From assembly GCA_004802645.1 (NCBI GenBank), contig SRKS01000001.1, positions 3,844,001-3,908,000 of the forward strand: 64,000 bases of DNA. Direction: 5' to 3'. This document shows, in pieces, positions 32,824 through 44,774 of the stretch (position 1 is its first letter; every line of letters starts with the position of its first letter). Origin of the DNA: Amesomyces nigricolor. Its lineage: Eukaryota; Ascomycota; Sordariomycetes; Sordariales; Chaetomiaceae. The translations under genes were made by a program, and so were the position numbers. The notes beneath the pieces were generated by a model. It did no database searches and had not been told where the DNA came from. It was given only the letters and a program-made list of their open reading frames with translations.

Positions 32824-35800
32824 ATGTCCGACCCCGTGTTGCTACCACGCACTTTCCGGCCGCCTTCTCCGCTGGGCCGGAGGAGGCCGGCATGGTTGCT
32901 TAATCCCATAATGGAGGAACCGGAATCGCCAGCGTCGCCGGCCGTACCGAGGAGGAGGATCAGGAGGCCACTTGACAAGATCGAGCAGTGGCTATCGCCC
33001 ATGAGCGACCACTTTCCCACTCCAAGAGGGCAGCACTTCCTCGCCGCCCCGATCCTGCCCGCCACCCCGTCCTGCATCTCGACCGACTACGAGCCCGAGC
33101 CCGAGCCCGAGCTCGACGACGACACCAGTTCCCAAGGCTCCTTGTCGAACCCCTCATTTCGATGGAACAACACCATGAACGCCAACCACAACGCCAACCG
33201 AGACAGCATAATGACAGATGTGACCGAGTTTGACGACCTCTACGATGTCTCTGAGGATGAAGTTGAACGAAAGGAACGTCTTCAGGCGAACGGGATTGGC
33301 CGCCAGCGCAGTGCAAACAGGAGCTTGAGGCGGACGTCAAGGGTGTCCTTGGAGCTTCGAAGGTCTCTGGCCCCCTTGGTGATCCCAGTAGAAAACTCGG
33401 CCCTCACTGCCGCCAAGAAGATGATGTCTCCCATCCCGCCAACACCGCCATCCGCAGTGGTCATGTCCCCAGCAGTCAAGTCATTCATGGAGCTGCGGCA
33501 GGCACAGGACATCCCGCGCTTCTCCGCCCCGCCCTCCCTTGATGGGAGCGTCAACTCGGAGGAGATGGCCCAGATGTCCGCCCCGCCCACCCCGGTGATC
33601 GGGTCTGAGAACGGCGATGACGAGGAGTGGTCAGGAGTCCGTCTCCAGCCTGGTGCTCTCGAGACACTCCAAAGACTCTCTGGTCATGACTCCGACTTTG
33701 AGGAGGAGCCGCCCCAGGTCATCGAATTGCCGCAACCACCACGAGAGATGGCCGAGACGCGCCAGCGCCTTCCCCGTCTCATCACTCCCAATTTGGCTCG
33801 AGGCCCTTCGACCCGGTCTCTCGCTGGCCTGACCAGGCTCGAGATTCCGTCTCCGGGTGGCTTCTTCTCCGAGCTTTCTTCTGCGACCCGACGCACTTGG
33901 AACGTCGACAGGCAGTTCGAGGAGCCGAGCGTACCAGTACCCCCTACTTCGGCCACTGCCGAGAACTTCTACAAGACTCCCTGGAGTCGCCCGACGGAGA
34001 GGATTCCCCCGCCTCCGCCGCGACCCCTGCATCTCGACGACCTCCCTTCCGCCATCGTCGAGCAAGTTGTTGAATTTCCCGAGACCGAGAACCAGGATGA
34101 TCTTCCCACTGCATTCCGGGTAGAGGAGACCCCGGTCCCGACCACTGCCTACAGAGTCCCTCTGACCCCGAAGCAGTCTGAGGTAACGGCTTCTGAGACT
34201 GCTGTCGAGTCTACCGTCGACACGGCTGTCGAGGAGCCTTCGTCCCCGGTCGACGTCAGAGAGATCATCGCCGAGTACGATTCGGACTACGCTGAGAGGC
34301 AGGAGGAGACCGCGGTCACTCACCTTGACCGCACCCAGATGTGGCTGGCCGCCCAGCGGGTCTACCTTCAGGGAGTCGCCGGCTTTTCAGAGGAGAAGGA
34401 GGAGCTCACAGAGGAGTCGGAGCAGGAATCCGAGCCCGAGGACAAGCCCGAGGTGCCGTCCAAGGAGACCACCCCCGAGCCTGAAGAGCCCGAGACCAAG
34501 AAGAAGGTTGTTCGCTTCTCCGAGATTGTCCCGAAGCAGAACTTCCCGCGCAGCCTGCCCTCCAAGCTTCTGCGCCAGGAGTCTTCGTACTACCGGGCCT
34601 TCACCGACTACATCGTGCGGTCCTGCACCGCTGATGTCTTCATCCACCGCCACCCGCGCTTTGAGGCTCTCCAAGCCCAGCGCGTGTGCCTCCGTGATGC
34701 CCACCGCAACCAGCTGCTTGGCAAGTTCCAGCTATCGGTGATTCCGCAATCAGCCAAGAAGCGCATGAGCACCAACGTCGTGCGCGGTGACGACAACATC
34801 GTCGACGACCCGGAGAAACTGCGCGCCGAGAAGGAGGCCGACGCCCTCTCCCAGATGCGCCTCGCCGCCTGGCAGGTGGCCGCCACCAAGCTCCTCAACG
34901 GCGGGCGCCTCATCTCGGCCCCCGTGGCCAAGCGCCTCGCACGCCAAAGCTGCATGGCGCCCGGCCCGGACGGCGTCAGCCGCGACCGCGCGCGCATCCT
35001 CGACCTCGCCGGCCAGGGCGCCTGCGACTGGGCGTGGCACGCCGCACTCCAGTACCCCAACACCAAGATCTACACCGTCACTACCAAGGCCATTCGCCAG
35101 CTCAGCAACAGCAACATCCGCGGCCCACCCAACCACCGCCAAATCGCCGTCAAGTCCCTCGCCAAGCTCCCCTTCGACGACAACCAGTTCGACCTCATCT
35201 CGGCGCGCGAGCTCCACGCCGTCCTCAAACTCTTCGGCGAGAACGGTGCCGACGAGTGGGACGCCTGCCTCGCCGAGTGCATGCGTGTGCTCAAGCCCGG
35301 CGGTTACATCGAGTTCTCCCTGCTCGACGCGGATATCATGAATGCCGGCCCGCGCGGCAACGCCAAAGCCGTCGAGTTCAACTTTGCCCTCCAGACCCTC
35401 GGCTACGACCCCAACCCCACGCGGTCTTTCCTCGGCCGTCTGCACGCCGCGGGCTTTGACGAGGTCCGTCGCGCGTGGGTCTGCCTCCCCGTCGGGCCCA
35501 AGCGCCCGCCGCGGGTTCCCCTGCCGGCACGCCCGACTTCGTCGGTGCCGCCCACCCCGGGCCAGCCGGGTAATGTCGTGACCATGGAAGCCCTCGTCAC
35601 CGGGTCCGCCGAGCACATCGCTGCCGTTACGGGTGTTGCGGCGGGGTGGAGCTGGGAGAGGTGGCTGCTTCGCGCGGAGATGGAGAGGGCCGCCGGAGAG
35701 CTGAGACTGCAGGATACGGTGACGCCCGGGGAGGCGATGAAGGAGGCGGGGAAGATGATTGCGGACGTGCATGCTGTGTTCGAGGAGGGGAGGGGAATGG

Positions 35801-36096
35801 GGAGCTGCTTTAGAATGTTGAGGGGGTATGCGAGGAAGCCGAGGGTGGTGGATGTTAGTGGGGATGGGGAGTTGGCGATGATGCCTGTTGTGTCGCTGCC
35901 GCCGGTGCCGCCGGTGCCGACGGTGGTGCCGGGGTTGGTGGTGATGGGGTCGAAGGGGAAGAACGCGGTGGTGGATGTTAAGGGGAAGGGGAAGAAGGGT
36001 GAGGTGCAGGTGAGGATGGCTGAGGTGGAGGTTGCGGCGGAGTTGGATCGCAGTGGGTCGATCAGAATATGTTTGGATGCTGGATTGTTGCAGTGA
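32824..36096 (+). CDS. Large fungal protein with methyltransferase-like domain
   Basis: A single 1090-codon exon. Residues 1 to about 580 are disordered, Pro/Glu/Ser-rich, with short acidic repeats (EPEPEPE near 85) and many S/T-P sites. Residues about 590-690 contain KVVRFSEIVPKQNFPRSLPSKLL and SSYYRAFTDYIVRSC. From about 720 a class I methyltransferase-like fold is seen: ARILDLAGQGACDWAWH in motif I position, then ITVTT-like strand YTVTTKAIRQL, LPFDDNQFDLISAREL (motif II/post-I) and ECMRVLKPGGYIEFSLLD. Motif I reads LDLAGQGAC rather than the usual LDxGxGxG, so SAM binding is not certain. Related long proteins are known in fungi without a fixed substrate. The last 250 codons are G-rich. Confidence 0.8.
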   Translation: MSDPVLLPRTFRPPSPLGRRRPAWLLNPIMEEPESPASPAVPRRRIRRPLDKIEQWLSPMSDHFPTPRGQHFLAAPILPATPSCISTDYEPEPEPELDDDTSSQGSLSNPSFRWNNTMNANHNANRDSIMTDVTEFDDLYDVSEDEVERKERLQANGIGRQRSANRSLRRTSRVSLELRRSLAPLVIPVENSALTAAKKMMSPIPPTPPSAVVMSPAVKSFMELRQAQDIPRFSAPPSLDGSVNSEEMAQMSAPPTPVIGSENGDDEEWSGVRLQPGALETLQRLSGHDSDFEEEPPQVIELPQPPREMAETRQRLPRLITPNLARGPSTRSLAGLTRLEIPSPGGFFSELSSATRRTWNVDRQFEEPSVPVPPTSATAENFYKTPWSRPTERIPPPPPRPLHLDDLPSAIVEQVVEFPETENQDDLPTAFRVEETPVPTTAYRVPLTPKQSEVTASETAVESTVDTAVEEPSSPVDVREIIAEYDSDYAERQEETAVTHLDRTQMWLAAQRVYLQGVAGFSEEKEELTEESEQESEPEDKPEVPSKETTPEPEEPETKKKVVRFSEIVPKQNFPRSLPSKLLRQESSYYRAFTDYIVRSCTADVFIHRHPRFEALQAQRVCLRDAHRNQLLGKFQLSVIPQSAKKRMSTNVVRGDDNIVDDPEKLRAEKEADALSQMRLAAWQVAATKLLNGGRLISAPVAKRLARQSCMAPGPDGVSRDRARILDLAGQGACDWAWHAALQYPNTKIYTVTTKAIRQLSNSNIRGPPNHRQIAVKSLAKLPFDDNQFDLISARELHAVLKLFGENGADEWDACLAECMRVLKPGGYIEFSLLDADIMNAGPRGNAKAVEFNFALQTLGYDPNPTRSFLGRLHAAGFDEVRRAWVCLPVGPKRPPRVPLPARPTSSVPPTPGQPGNVVTMEALVTGSAEHIAAVTGVAAGWSWERWLLRAEMERAAGELRLQDTVTPGEAMKEAGKMIADVHAVFEEGRGMGSCFRMLRGYARKPRVVDVSGDGELAMMPVVSLPPVPPVPTVVPGLVVMGSKGKNAVVDVKGKGKKGEVQVRMAEVEVAAELDRSGSIRICLDAGLLQ

Positions 36097-37338
36097 AAAA
36101 GGGAGGATTGCTGGGATGTGAAAGAACTAGAAGTGGGAGAGCATTGGGGACTTTTGACTGCTGCGCTTCTCTCTTTTGTTACTCGCTCTTGAAGAGTACT
36201 GCTTCTCCAAGCACTGGTGTTTTTCTTGCTTCGCTGCTCAACATTATCATCCATCATCTATATACCAGGTATATCAGCATTGTTAGGAGTTTGCTATATA
36301 CAGGCTGATTGATACCCACCAATGTCCAAGTCTTACCTGAGTGACCTCAAGTTGTCGTTGTGATCCCAGCGCCTTCCTCTCACCAAGTTGGATATCTTTA
36401 ATCCGCAAATTATGTATGGTAACAGACGTCTCACCAACCCCTGGCTTCATCTTATGTTATGTCCAAAGTTGATGCTGCATGCTAACTCTCTTTTTGCAAT
36501 GACAAAACCGAGATAAGTCATGTCATCAGATATCACACTAATATTTCAGTTTGATTTGGCCTCCTCCTCACTACCTATGACTGACTACCAAATACCCGTC
36601 CTCTCAAAACTTCCCGTCCCCCAGAAACCCGCGCAAGCGATTTCTCATCGCCAGCCCTCAAGGTCATTCTACGCATCTGAACGGTGAACCCCTAACTAAC
36701 CGCCGACCATCCATCCGTTTGTCTGTCCATTCCCTCCCTATCCAAAACTGTCAATCCAGCAGCAATACCCCCCTTTAAAAGATAGCCACCCCTAGTCCAA
36801 TCCAACCTGGAACCCAGCCCAGTTCCTGCTGAGCGTAAAGCATCCCAATCCCATTCCATCCCATCCCAATATTTGTTTCTTTCACCACACACACACCAAG
36901 TGAGACAGACGTCTTGGCGCCTTGTTTTACCGAAAGACCCGGCATCCATATTCCCTCTACAAAGAGGTAGTAGGGAGCAAGTAAGTAGGGAAGTGAGTAA
37001 GTAAAGAAGTAGCCAAAAACAGAATGGAGCGGGATAGAATATGAGGTAGGTAAGAAGAACCACCCGAAAAGAATTGAGCCAGACCGCTCATGACATGAAT
37101 GATAAAGTATGTACATACATCCGCCCGGTCGTGAAGTGGAGTAAAGGTAATAGAGTAGATCGAAGTGAAGATGATGGTAGCAGAGAAATAGGTATCTGGC
37201 CCTCCAAATCCTGATCCAAATCTTGAGCGATCGCTGCTCCACCAAAAGTCCACAAAGCCCTCCGAATGAAACAAAAACTCCCTCCCTCCCAATACAACCA
37301 AGCTACAGATACAGCAATGAAGAGAAAAAAAATTAAAG
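36097..37338. other. Convergent 3' region
   Basis: About 1.2 kb between two convergent genes. Frames on the minus strand at 36692-37301 are hydrophobic but lack domain features and most likely lie in the transcribed 3' flank. No gene called. Confidence 0.5.
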
Positions 37339-40300
37339 CTAATCTGTGTCCATCACATCCGGCGGAGCAGGCGATCCCAGCGTGACCTCAGGCCGCGCAA
37401 GCATTTGCCGTCTCGCTTCGCTGGCAATGCTTGGCAGTGGCAGCGGCAATGGTTGTTGTTGATGCTGTTGATGTTGTTGATGCTGATGATGAGAATGGTC
37501 TGTTTGTGGTTGGGACTGGTATGAGGTCGAACCGGATCTGTCAATGTCCATGGTCGGTGGTTCGTCTCTTGATGCGGGGATTGCGGCTTCGGGTGGTGTC
37601 CGTGATGTGGAGTGAGAGTGAGAATAATCCTGCTGGCGAGATTGTTGTTGTTGTTGTTCGTGTGCAGGGGGTGTGGGCGAGGTGAAGGTTGAGGGTCGTG
37701 GATGGGAGTGGGGCTCGAGGTGAGACTGCGGGTCGAAGCGGTGGTCTTGTGGTTGTTGACCTTCCGGGGTTCCAAGATGTTCCCTTACCTCGCTTTGCAT
37801 AACACCACTCATCTCCAGCTTCGGTTCCTCGTTCGCGCTGTGCCTGCGATCCACAGTCTGTCCGCTCTCCATGCTGACATCCCGCATCTCCGTATGTGGC
37901 TGCGTCGTCTCGCGCGAGCTTCTCGCATCCGTCTCAATGTCAAGCTCCTTTCCCTTTTCGGTACTCGCCGTCGTCGGCGTCCTGGCCGCAGAATCCTTTC
38001 TCGCGGCAGCACTGCTACTCGCACTTCCCGCAGTCTTGGGCGTTGACGGAACAATAACGTTCAGCACGCAATCGTCCAAATGCTCATAGAACTCCTGGGC
38101 CGTCGCAAATTGGCTCTGGCAAATGTTGCATTTGGCCCCCAGACCACCGGCCCGGCTGGCGCCCGTGCTGAGAACCAGCTTCCTGCTGTTTGGCGGTGTC
38201 TGCTCAACGTTATGCACCGCCGTCAAGTGCCGCTTGAAGACGTCGGCCCGGTTGAACGCCTTCTCGTACGGGCTTCCTGCTCCGGGGCAGAAGGGACACA
38301 CCATGGTGCCCTTGTAATGTGTTAAGGCGTGTCGGTTTTTGTCATATTTGCGTGCGAAGCCCTTGGTGTGGTACTCGCAACTCTCGATAGGGCACTTCTC
38401 GGGACGCTCTTCCATGTGTGTGAGCATGTGGGCTGCGAGGTCCTTAAAGACGCGGCCACATTCGGGATGTGGACAGCGGGTGCGGACGGCTGACGAGGAC
38501 GCTGGCGGAGGCTCGTCGCTTTTGATAGAGGGGGTCGGTGCAAGAAAGGCACTCTGAGTGCTCTGAATGATAATCGGGGGGTGGCCGATAGGGTTTAACC
38601 GTTCGAGCGAAGGTGCTAATAATGGTGGACCGTGTGCTTGTGGTGGGACCGGAGGGGCTGGGGCAAGACGAGGTGCTTCGTGGACAGGCGAGCGCTGGTG
38701 TAGTGGGGAGATGAAATCGTGGGTATTCTTGTAGTCGTGTGCTTCCTCATCGCCGCTGGAAGCGTCGTCTGGATCATGCATATCGATGGACTGCCGGACT
38801 TCGCGCATCCAGTCCTTGAGAATCGACATGGGTGGCCAGTCTCCGCTAGCCTTGCCGCCGCGATGGGGGTTGAAATGTGCTCTCCTGAGATGCGCAGCCG
38901 CGTTGTAGTATGCCCCATAGCGCTTCTGGGTGACGCAGGCTTTGCATTTATTCAAGGGAATGACAGGCTGCGGCGACCCAGGGGGTTCGGAGGGTTGTGT
39001 GCAGACCCATCTCTTCACAAGAGCAGCATGTTTCGCGTCGTTGTGCCGTCTGAGTTCATGCTCACCGCGGAACCCTTCTGGGTATTCGTTGCACTTGGCA
39101 CAATAGACTCTCCTCAGCGGCGGTCGTTGATATGAGGCTCGTATTTTCGGTGTGGCGATTGGCGAAGTCTGCCCAAGGCCGGGATGTCTCCCAAACGTAG
39201 GGCTCTCTGCGACTGTGTGCCGTCTCCCCGAATCCATGGTTTGGGGCGAGGTCAGCATCCGGTCGGGTTCTCCTCTGAAGACGTACAAGTCTCTGTCAGA
39301 CGGACCATGCCCTGTGGAGGCCCAAGTAGTGATGAGTGGTCGCATCTCAGGGAGAGGCTTCCTCCCTTCTTCTGCCGGCTTGGTGATGGGTGGAAGTACA
39401 AACGATCCCTGCCTCGCTGGGGATCGCTGCTTGACGAAACCGTTGTAGTAGGGACCTTCGACCTCTCCGCTCCCGAGAGACATCAAAAAGTCCTTGCAAG
39501 ACGCAATTCCGCGCCCAGCCCACGAGTTTCTGCCCAAGAACACACCCACCGAGACGAGGAGTTCGCGATCATCATGGCTCATGTCCACCTCTGGCCCGTC
39601 CAGGAGCATCGGGGTAGCCCATACAAAAACGCTGACGAGTGCTTTGTAGACCGCATGCATGGCGGCTATCCCGGGGTGCCCAGGCGAGGACCGGTGATGG
39701 GCGACTCGGTCGACGAGGATGGTTTTTACAATACTGAAAATGCAGATGGCAACGAAGGCGGCGAGCCAATTCTTAGGATTGAGCGGAGCGGGCCGGGCCA
39801 GCTGGCTGTCGAACGACTGGAGAAACTGAACCATGCAGTTGTGGAGCAAGTGGAAGCGCCCGTAGGCGTCAGAGTCGTCGAAGATGGCATGAGACGTAGA
39901 GCTGCTCGGTTCGCCATGGATCGCAGGGTCAGGTTGCTGGAGGTCGTAGAAGAGAGTTTCCCGTAGCAGCAGTTTGGCGCGGTACAGGATGGGATACTGG
40001 GTGAGTTCGGCATCCCGGCTTCCTGCGAGGACGCCACTCAGTTTGAGGAGCTGCCAAAAGCTGTACTCCGTTCCGCTCATGTTCCAACTGGCCGCAAGAA
40101 CGGTGAGGATCGGCGGCGGCCTTTCAACGGCCTCCCTGCGAAAGGAAGCCTGGGTTGGGTTCTGCGGTGGCAGAGTGGATAGATCTTCGGTCCACCAAAA
40201 GGCATCGTCAAAATCCAGGTGCGTCTTGACCATTCTTGAGATCTCGGGTGGGATCATAAAGCTTCTTTCCAAGAACTCATTCATACTGCGACGCATAGCG

Positions 40301-41816
40301 AGGGGAGATGTCATGGGTGTCTGCGCGAATCTAGGGGCAATGAAGGCTACGAATAATCAGCAAGGCGGCCCAACTCACGGAGAGGGACGCACGTGTACCT
40401 GGAAGCATGATGTCTGCAAAGCCAGTAAGCGGCCCTCGCTGGCAGCCGAGAGCTTTCCAGAAATCGTTGTCTGGAGCATTTGGCGGATCGACACAGTGCC
40501 CACACGGGTCATTCGAGTCGCACTGGGATTTCAGTCAGAGGTGGAAAGAATTTCTCGAGCAAAATAGTTACTGACTGGTTGTTGTAACACATTGCAACGC
40601 AGGCATGGCCCAATATCTCGCAGGAGACGGAGCTCGTCGATGGACTGTAGTCGTGACTGTCCGACGCGGCTGCGTTTCAGGGGCGGCAGCAGCGGGTCAA
40701 CCTCGGAGTCGACTGAGCCACGGGGGCCGGCCGGATACTCTGAGATAAACGAATAGCTCCTTAGCGAGTCCCGATGGTCCTTCCCTTGACTGCTGGTTGC
40801 TAAAGGCGCAAGGTGCAAGTTCGTGGCCGGGCGCGGGAGGTAGAGAGGAGAAGTCGTTTGTTTGGCATAATCGGAGGTATGGCTCCGGCTTGGGTGCTCG
40901 CTGAAAGGCAACGGGGTGGTGCTTCCGACTGAAAGCCCAGAATCCCTCTTGCGGAGGGTGACATGCTCCCTGGAGTGCTGATCCCGATCATCTCTGTGGG
41001 GATAGCCGTAGATGTAGTGCATGCATCGGTCGTCCCAGCACTTGAACGAGTGATGGTTGTGGGAGCCCATGGGTAAGCTATCCCGCAGCCGGACCGCGCG
41101 CGCGATAGGATCATACTGGGCAATATTTCGGTCAAGCCAGGCGGCGTAGCCTTCCGGAGCCTGGTCACGGTGGTAATGATACTTCAAGGCGTCAAGGAAC
41201 CTCGGGTCCTGCAGGTCGACACCTAGGGATTGTGAGAAACCGGCAAGGGGCGGCACAATAACGGGCGTCAGAAAGCAAAGACGTACCTTGGTCGACGCAC
41301 GCCGATTCGATACATTCGCAGTGATATTGCAGGGCTCTTGCTTCTTCTATTTCAGAGAGAAGCGGGATGTTTCCAGACAACTCTAAATAGTGGAGGTCAG
41401 ACGACGTGGCACGGAACAGATGAGGGACATCAGATGAGATGAGAGAAAGAGCGTTGGAAGTAAATAGACGGCGGCTTACGATGGTCGTCGACGTATGCAC
41501 GGAGGACCCGCAGCTTATGTCGCAGCATCTCAAGCTCGAGTTTAGTGTTGGGGCCATATTTCTGGGGAAGTAGGGCAGCCAGCCTGGCTTGGATCTCGGC
41601 CTGCTGGTCTAGTAGCTGCTTTATGGCGGGGTCCAGGGCCGGGTCGTACTGCTGGTGCGGTGGATGAGAAGCTCCGACCGGAGGGCCGCCGGGACCGACA
41701 GGGGCAGTCAGAACCGATGGGGAGGGCGCCGCCAGGGAGTCGCAGTCCGGGCGGGAAGGGGCTGACATGGGGGGCGGCAGCGGGAGGACCGGCGGCGCAA
41801 CGTTATCGGCGGCCAT
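37339..41816 (-). CDS. C2H2 zinc-finger protein with fungal Cys-cluster
   Basis: Five exons (41816-41480, 41382-41287, 41222-40576, 40522-40399, 40346-37339) give 1403 residues; the four introns are 97, 64, 53 and 52 bp. Residues 70-110 form a helix (DPAIKQLLDQQAEIQARLAA). Residues 351-370 carry CLRC...PCDSNDPCGHC, a partial Zn2Cys6-like cluster followed by FWKALGCQRGPLTGFADIMLP, the pattern of many fungal C2H2/C6 hybrid proteins. C2H2 fingers lie at about 816-840, 860-885, 1024-1110 (three in tandem, CPHPECGRVF onward) and a last one near 1140 (CNICQSQF). The tail is Gln/His/Ser-rich. It is probably a nuclear DNA-binding regulator; target unknown. Confidence 0.85.
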
Positions 41817-44774
41817 GGCGTGTGGTGTCGGCTCCGGTGAGGCAGACGGCTACCGATAGGGTGCGGGCGCAGGCGTGGGCACGGCCGCGACGGCGTGGCA
41901 CGGCACGGCACGGGGGGTGGTGGCGGCGGCAGCGGCGGACGGAGACAACAACAGCAGAAGTCTGCCTCGGTCAGGTATCAAGCTGGGGACACAGCCTCAA
42001 TGGCAGGTCTCGGGGACTCTCGGCGGACGCGGACGCGGCGGCTTGCTCGCCCACTAACCAGGCGCATCAACGACAGAGAGTTCCTTGAGCCAGCAGGCGC
42101 AACATGGTAGAGAACAGGGACACTGCGAACGTGACGGGGATACAGCGCTGCTGCCGAAATGCATCACAAGTCCATGGCGCGCAGCCGCGCAGGGCCGAGT
42201 TGGGCGAGGGGTGGTGATGGGGGAGCTCAGAAAGTGTTGGTGGTGGTGGAGGTGAAGCTGGAGCTGTCCAAGTCGGGTCCGAGTCCAGGAGCCATCCAGG
42301 CGTGTTTCGGCGGACAGTGGTGTCAGGACTCAGGGCTGAGTGGCTGAGAGTGGTGGAGGGTCCCGCGTCGATTTTTTGGCGACGAAATCGCAGATTGGGG
42401 ATTTCTTTCTCAGACTCCAGCACGCAGCCAAATGGCAGGGTCAATTGGAGAAGTGGGGCAGGCGACCCAGACCTGGACCTGGAAAGCCCATGATGAGGAA
42501 GCTGCCAGGAAGCTGCGCACCTTCCCCTCTCACCTCTCACCCAGGGTCCCAGGCCAAGCCTTCCATTTCCAGCCGCCGCCTGTTGTCGCATCGGTCGCAC
42601 CTACCCTGCCCACCTTTCATCACGACCTGGACGCTGCTGCCCCGCGCCGTTGCTGTCCCTCGCACTGCTGCGTCCCTTGTGTTCCAGCTCTGCTCCCGCC
42701 TGTCAAAGAACGCGCGAATCGTCTGCAGCGCTCCCGTCCCGCAGCGAACCAGATCCTCCCTCGGCTGGACTGGCTGCCCCGCTGCCCCACAATTGCGAGC
42801 GAGGGCAGAGCTCCGCGCCTTGCCATAAGCAGCCTAGCGCAGAAGCTAGGCAGGCAGGGTCTGGAAGACCGTTGGAAGGTGGAACGCGAGCCGACCTCGT
42901 GCGTGACGGGGCTGCTGCGAAATTGGTTGGCCAGCTGCATCTCAGCGCGTCCCACCGCCCTCGTCGTCGGGTCTCTCTCGCTCCACCACCTCGGCCATCG
43001 CCAGCAGCCAGCAGCCATGATCCATCCTCCATCTTCCATCCTCCATCCTATGAGCGTCCATTGGGGGCGAGGTTGCTTCACCACCACATCACCCAAGGCC
43101 CAACTCAGTGTCTACACCACTCACCCTTCCACCCTGGCATCTCCTGGATCCTGCCATCTCGCCCCTGACGAGGCAATTGGCGACGATGCCCCCGACACAA
43201 GGAACAAGGTCACATTCATCTCAGAGCACCACAGATCATCCAGCTGTGGTCATTGATGAACTGCGCCCCGGAAACGCACTCTCGGGCCAGCGAGCCAGCC
43301 GATTTCTCTACCGACATGCGATCATACCCTGACGCGACGCTGGCTCCCGAAAGCGAAGAGAACGCTCATCACCATCAGCTGATTCTCCAGGGACTGGCTG
43401 ATGAGATGAAAGGAGTGCCTTTAAAACCGCGCGCAGCTCAATTTCAACATGACCTTGTTTCGACGCCTTCTGGCCGCCATCCCCCGGCTTCTTGACTCGA
43501 GCGCGAGGTCATTGGAACCCACGATTGCGCCATGATCTTGCATGGCCCGCTTTTGCAAACGGTCCTCCCGTTGCTCCTGTCTCTCGACCTCTTTTCGTCG
43601 CAGTCCAGCAGCGTGACACCGCGCGGAAGCCATGATTGGGCCAGTCGAGCCTGGCAACCCCGCCTTGTGCCATCAGCCTGGTATTGCAGCTCTGGCAGCT
43701 CGCAGGTCGAGAGGTGGCGGGCCACTCCATGCCGGCTATCAACAGGTCTCGTCGCAACTTGTTGTTTGAGTGTGCCACCCTCCGCGGCTGTTGCTGGGGT
43801 CGGTGGCCTGGGCAATTAATGTGACGGAAGACTTGCAGCTGGTGTGACCCGGCTGGTGACTGAGGCCTGCGTGTCATGGCACACCCATGCTCCCGCGCGG
43901 AATCGCGGATTCTTGTCGTTCTCCCAGGAGACGGCAGTGAGGGCGCCGATGTGCTCCGATGTCCCGACTTGGGAAGGCCGTTGCGCAGGATCACACACCA
44001 GCCACACCCGGCCCCCTCCTGTTCAGCGCACTCGTCGAATCGCAGCCGTCCGCCACCCTCCATCATCCCCAGGCAGCTTGGCCCTTATCAGCAGGCTCTC
44101 AGCTCCTCGGCCCTGACTGGTCAGGCCAGCTCGACGGTTGGCAACCCCCGGCCACACGGTTCATTGATGCCTTGGGGCTTCACGAGCCAATGACCTCAGC
44201 TTTCGCGTCCTCGCCTGACCGCCAGGTCACCCACACAGCCCATCCTCTTTGGGACTAGTGTAGTTCGCCTTGCCCTCAGCTTCATTCAGCTGGTCCGCCT
44301 TGACTTCTTCGTCGAGCATTTCTGCTTGCTAGATCCCCCAGAGTTCTGACGTTGGTCCCGGCTAAGACCTTTTCTCTGCCCAAGACCTCTCTTGAGGATT
44401 CCCTCACACACACCGCTCTCAGGACCAAGCTGTTTTGTGGCTTTCGCCGCCTTCCTCTGGAAATGCCACTCTTCCATCGTTTTTGTGGCGCTCTGATGGT
44501 GGTGGGAAGGCGTCCATGCCAAGCGGGACGGAACTAGCATCCGGGCAAGCAATCCATCGGAGCCCAACTACCCCTCCTTGGCCCTGGCGGCTACGTGACG
44601 GAACCTCCGAAATTCCCTCGAGGTGCTCTTTGCAGTTTGAATGCCACAGCTGGCTTGGTACATAAGGGTGTAGCTCCCCAGCAAGGATCGTGCTCGTTTC
44701 TTCTTGTTCATCCCAGGTGCCATGTTCACAGCCTGCTATCTCTTTGAAACCTACGACAAACTGATACCGCAGAA
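41817..44774. other. Long intergenic region upstream of zinc-finger gene
   Basis: Nearly 3 kb. Several overlapping frames of 60-270 codons occur on both strands, as expected in C-rich DNA, but none shows domains, signal peptide or intron structure. Long upstream regions are common for fungal regulators. Confidence 0.45.

Noticed and set aside
42432..43256. 274-codon plus-strand open frame
   Set aside because: Low-complexity-free but no domain, overlapped by other long frames on both strands; typical of C-rich intergenic DNA here.
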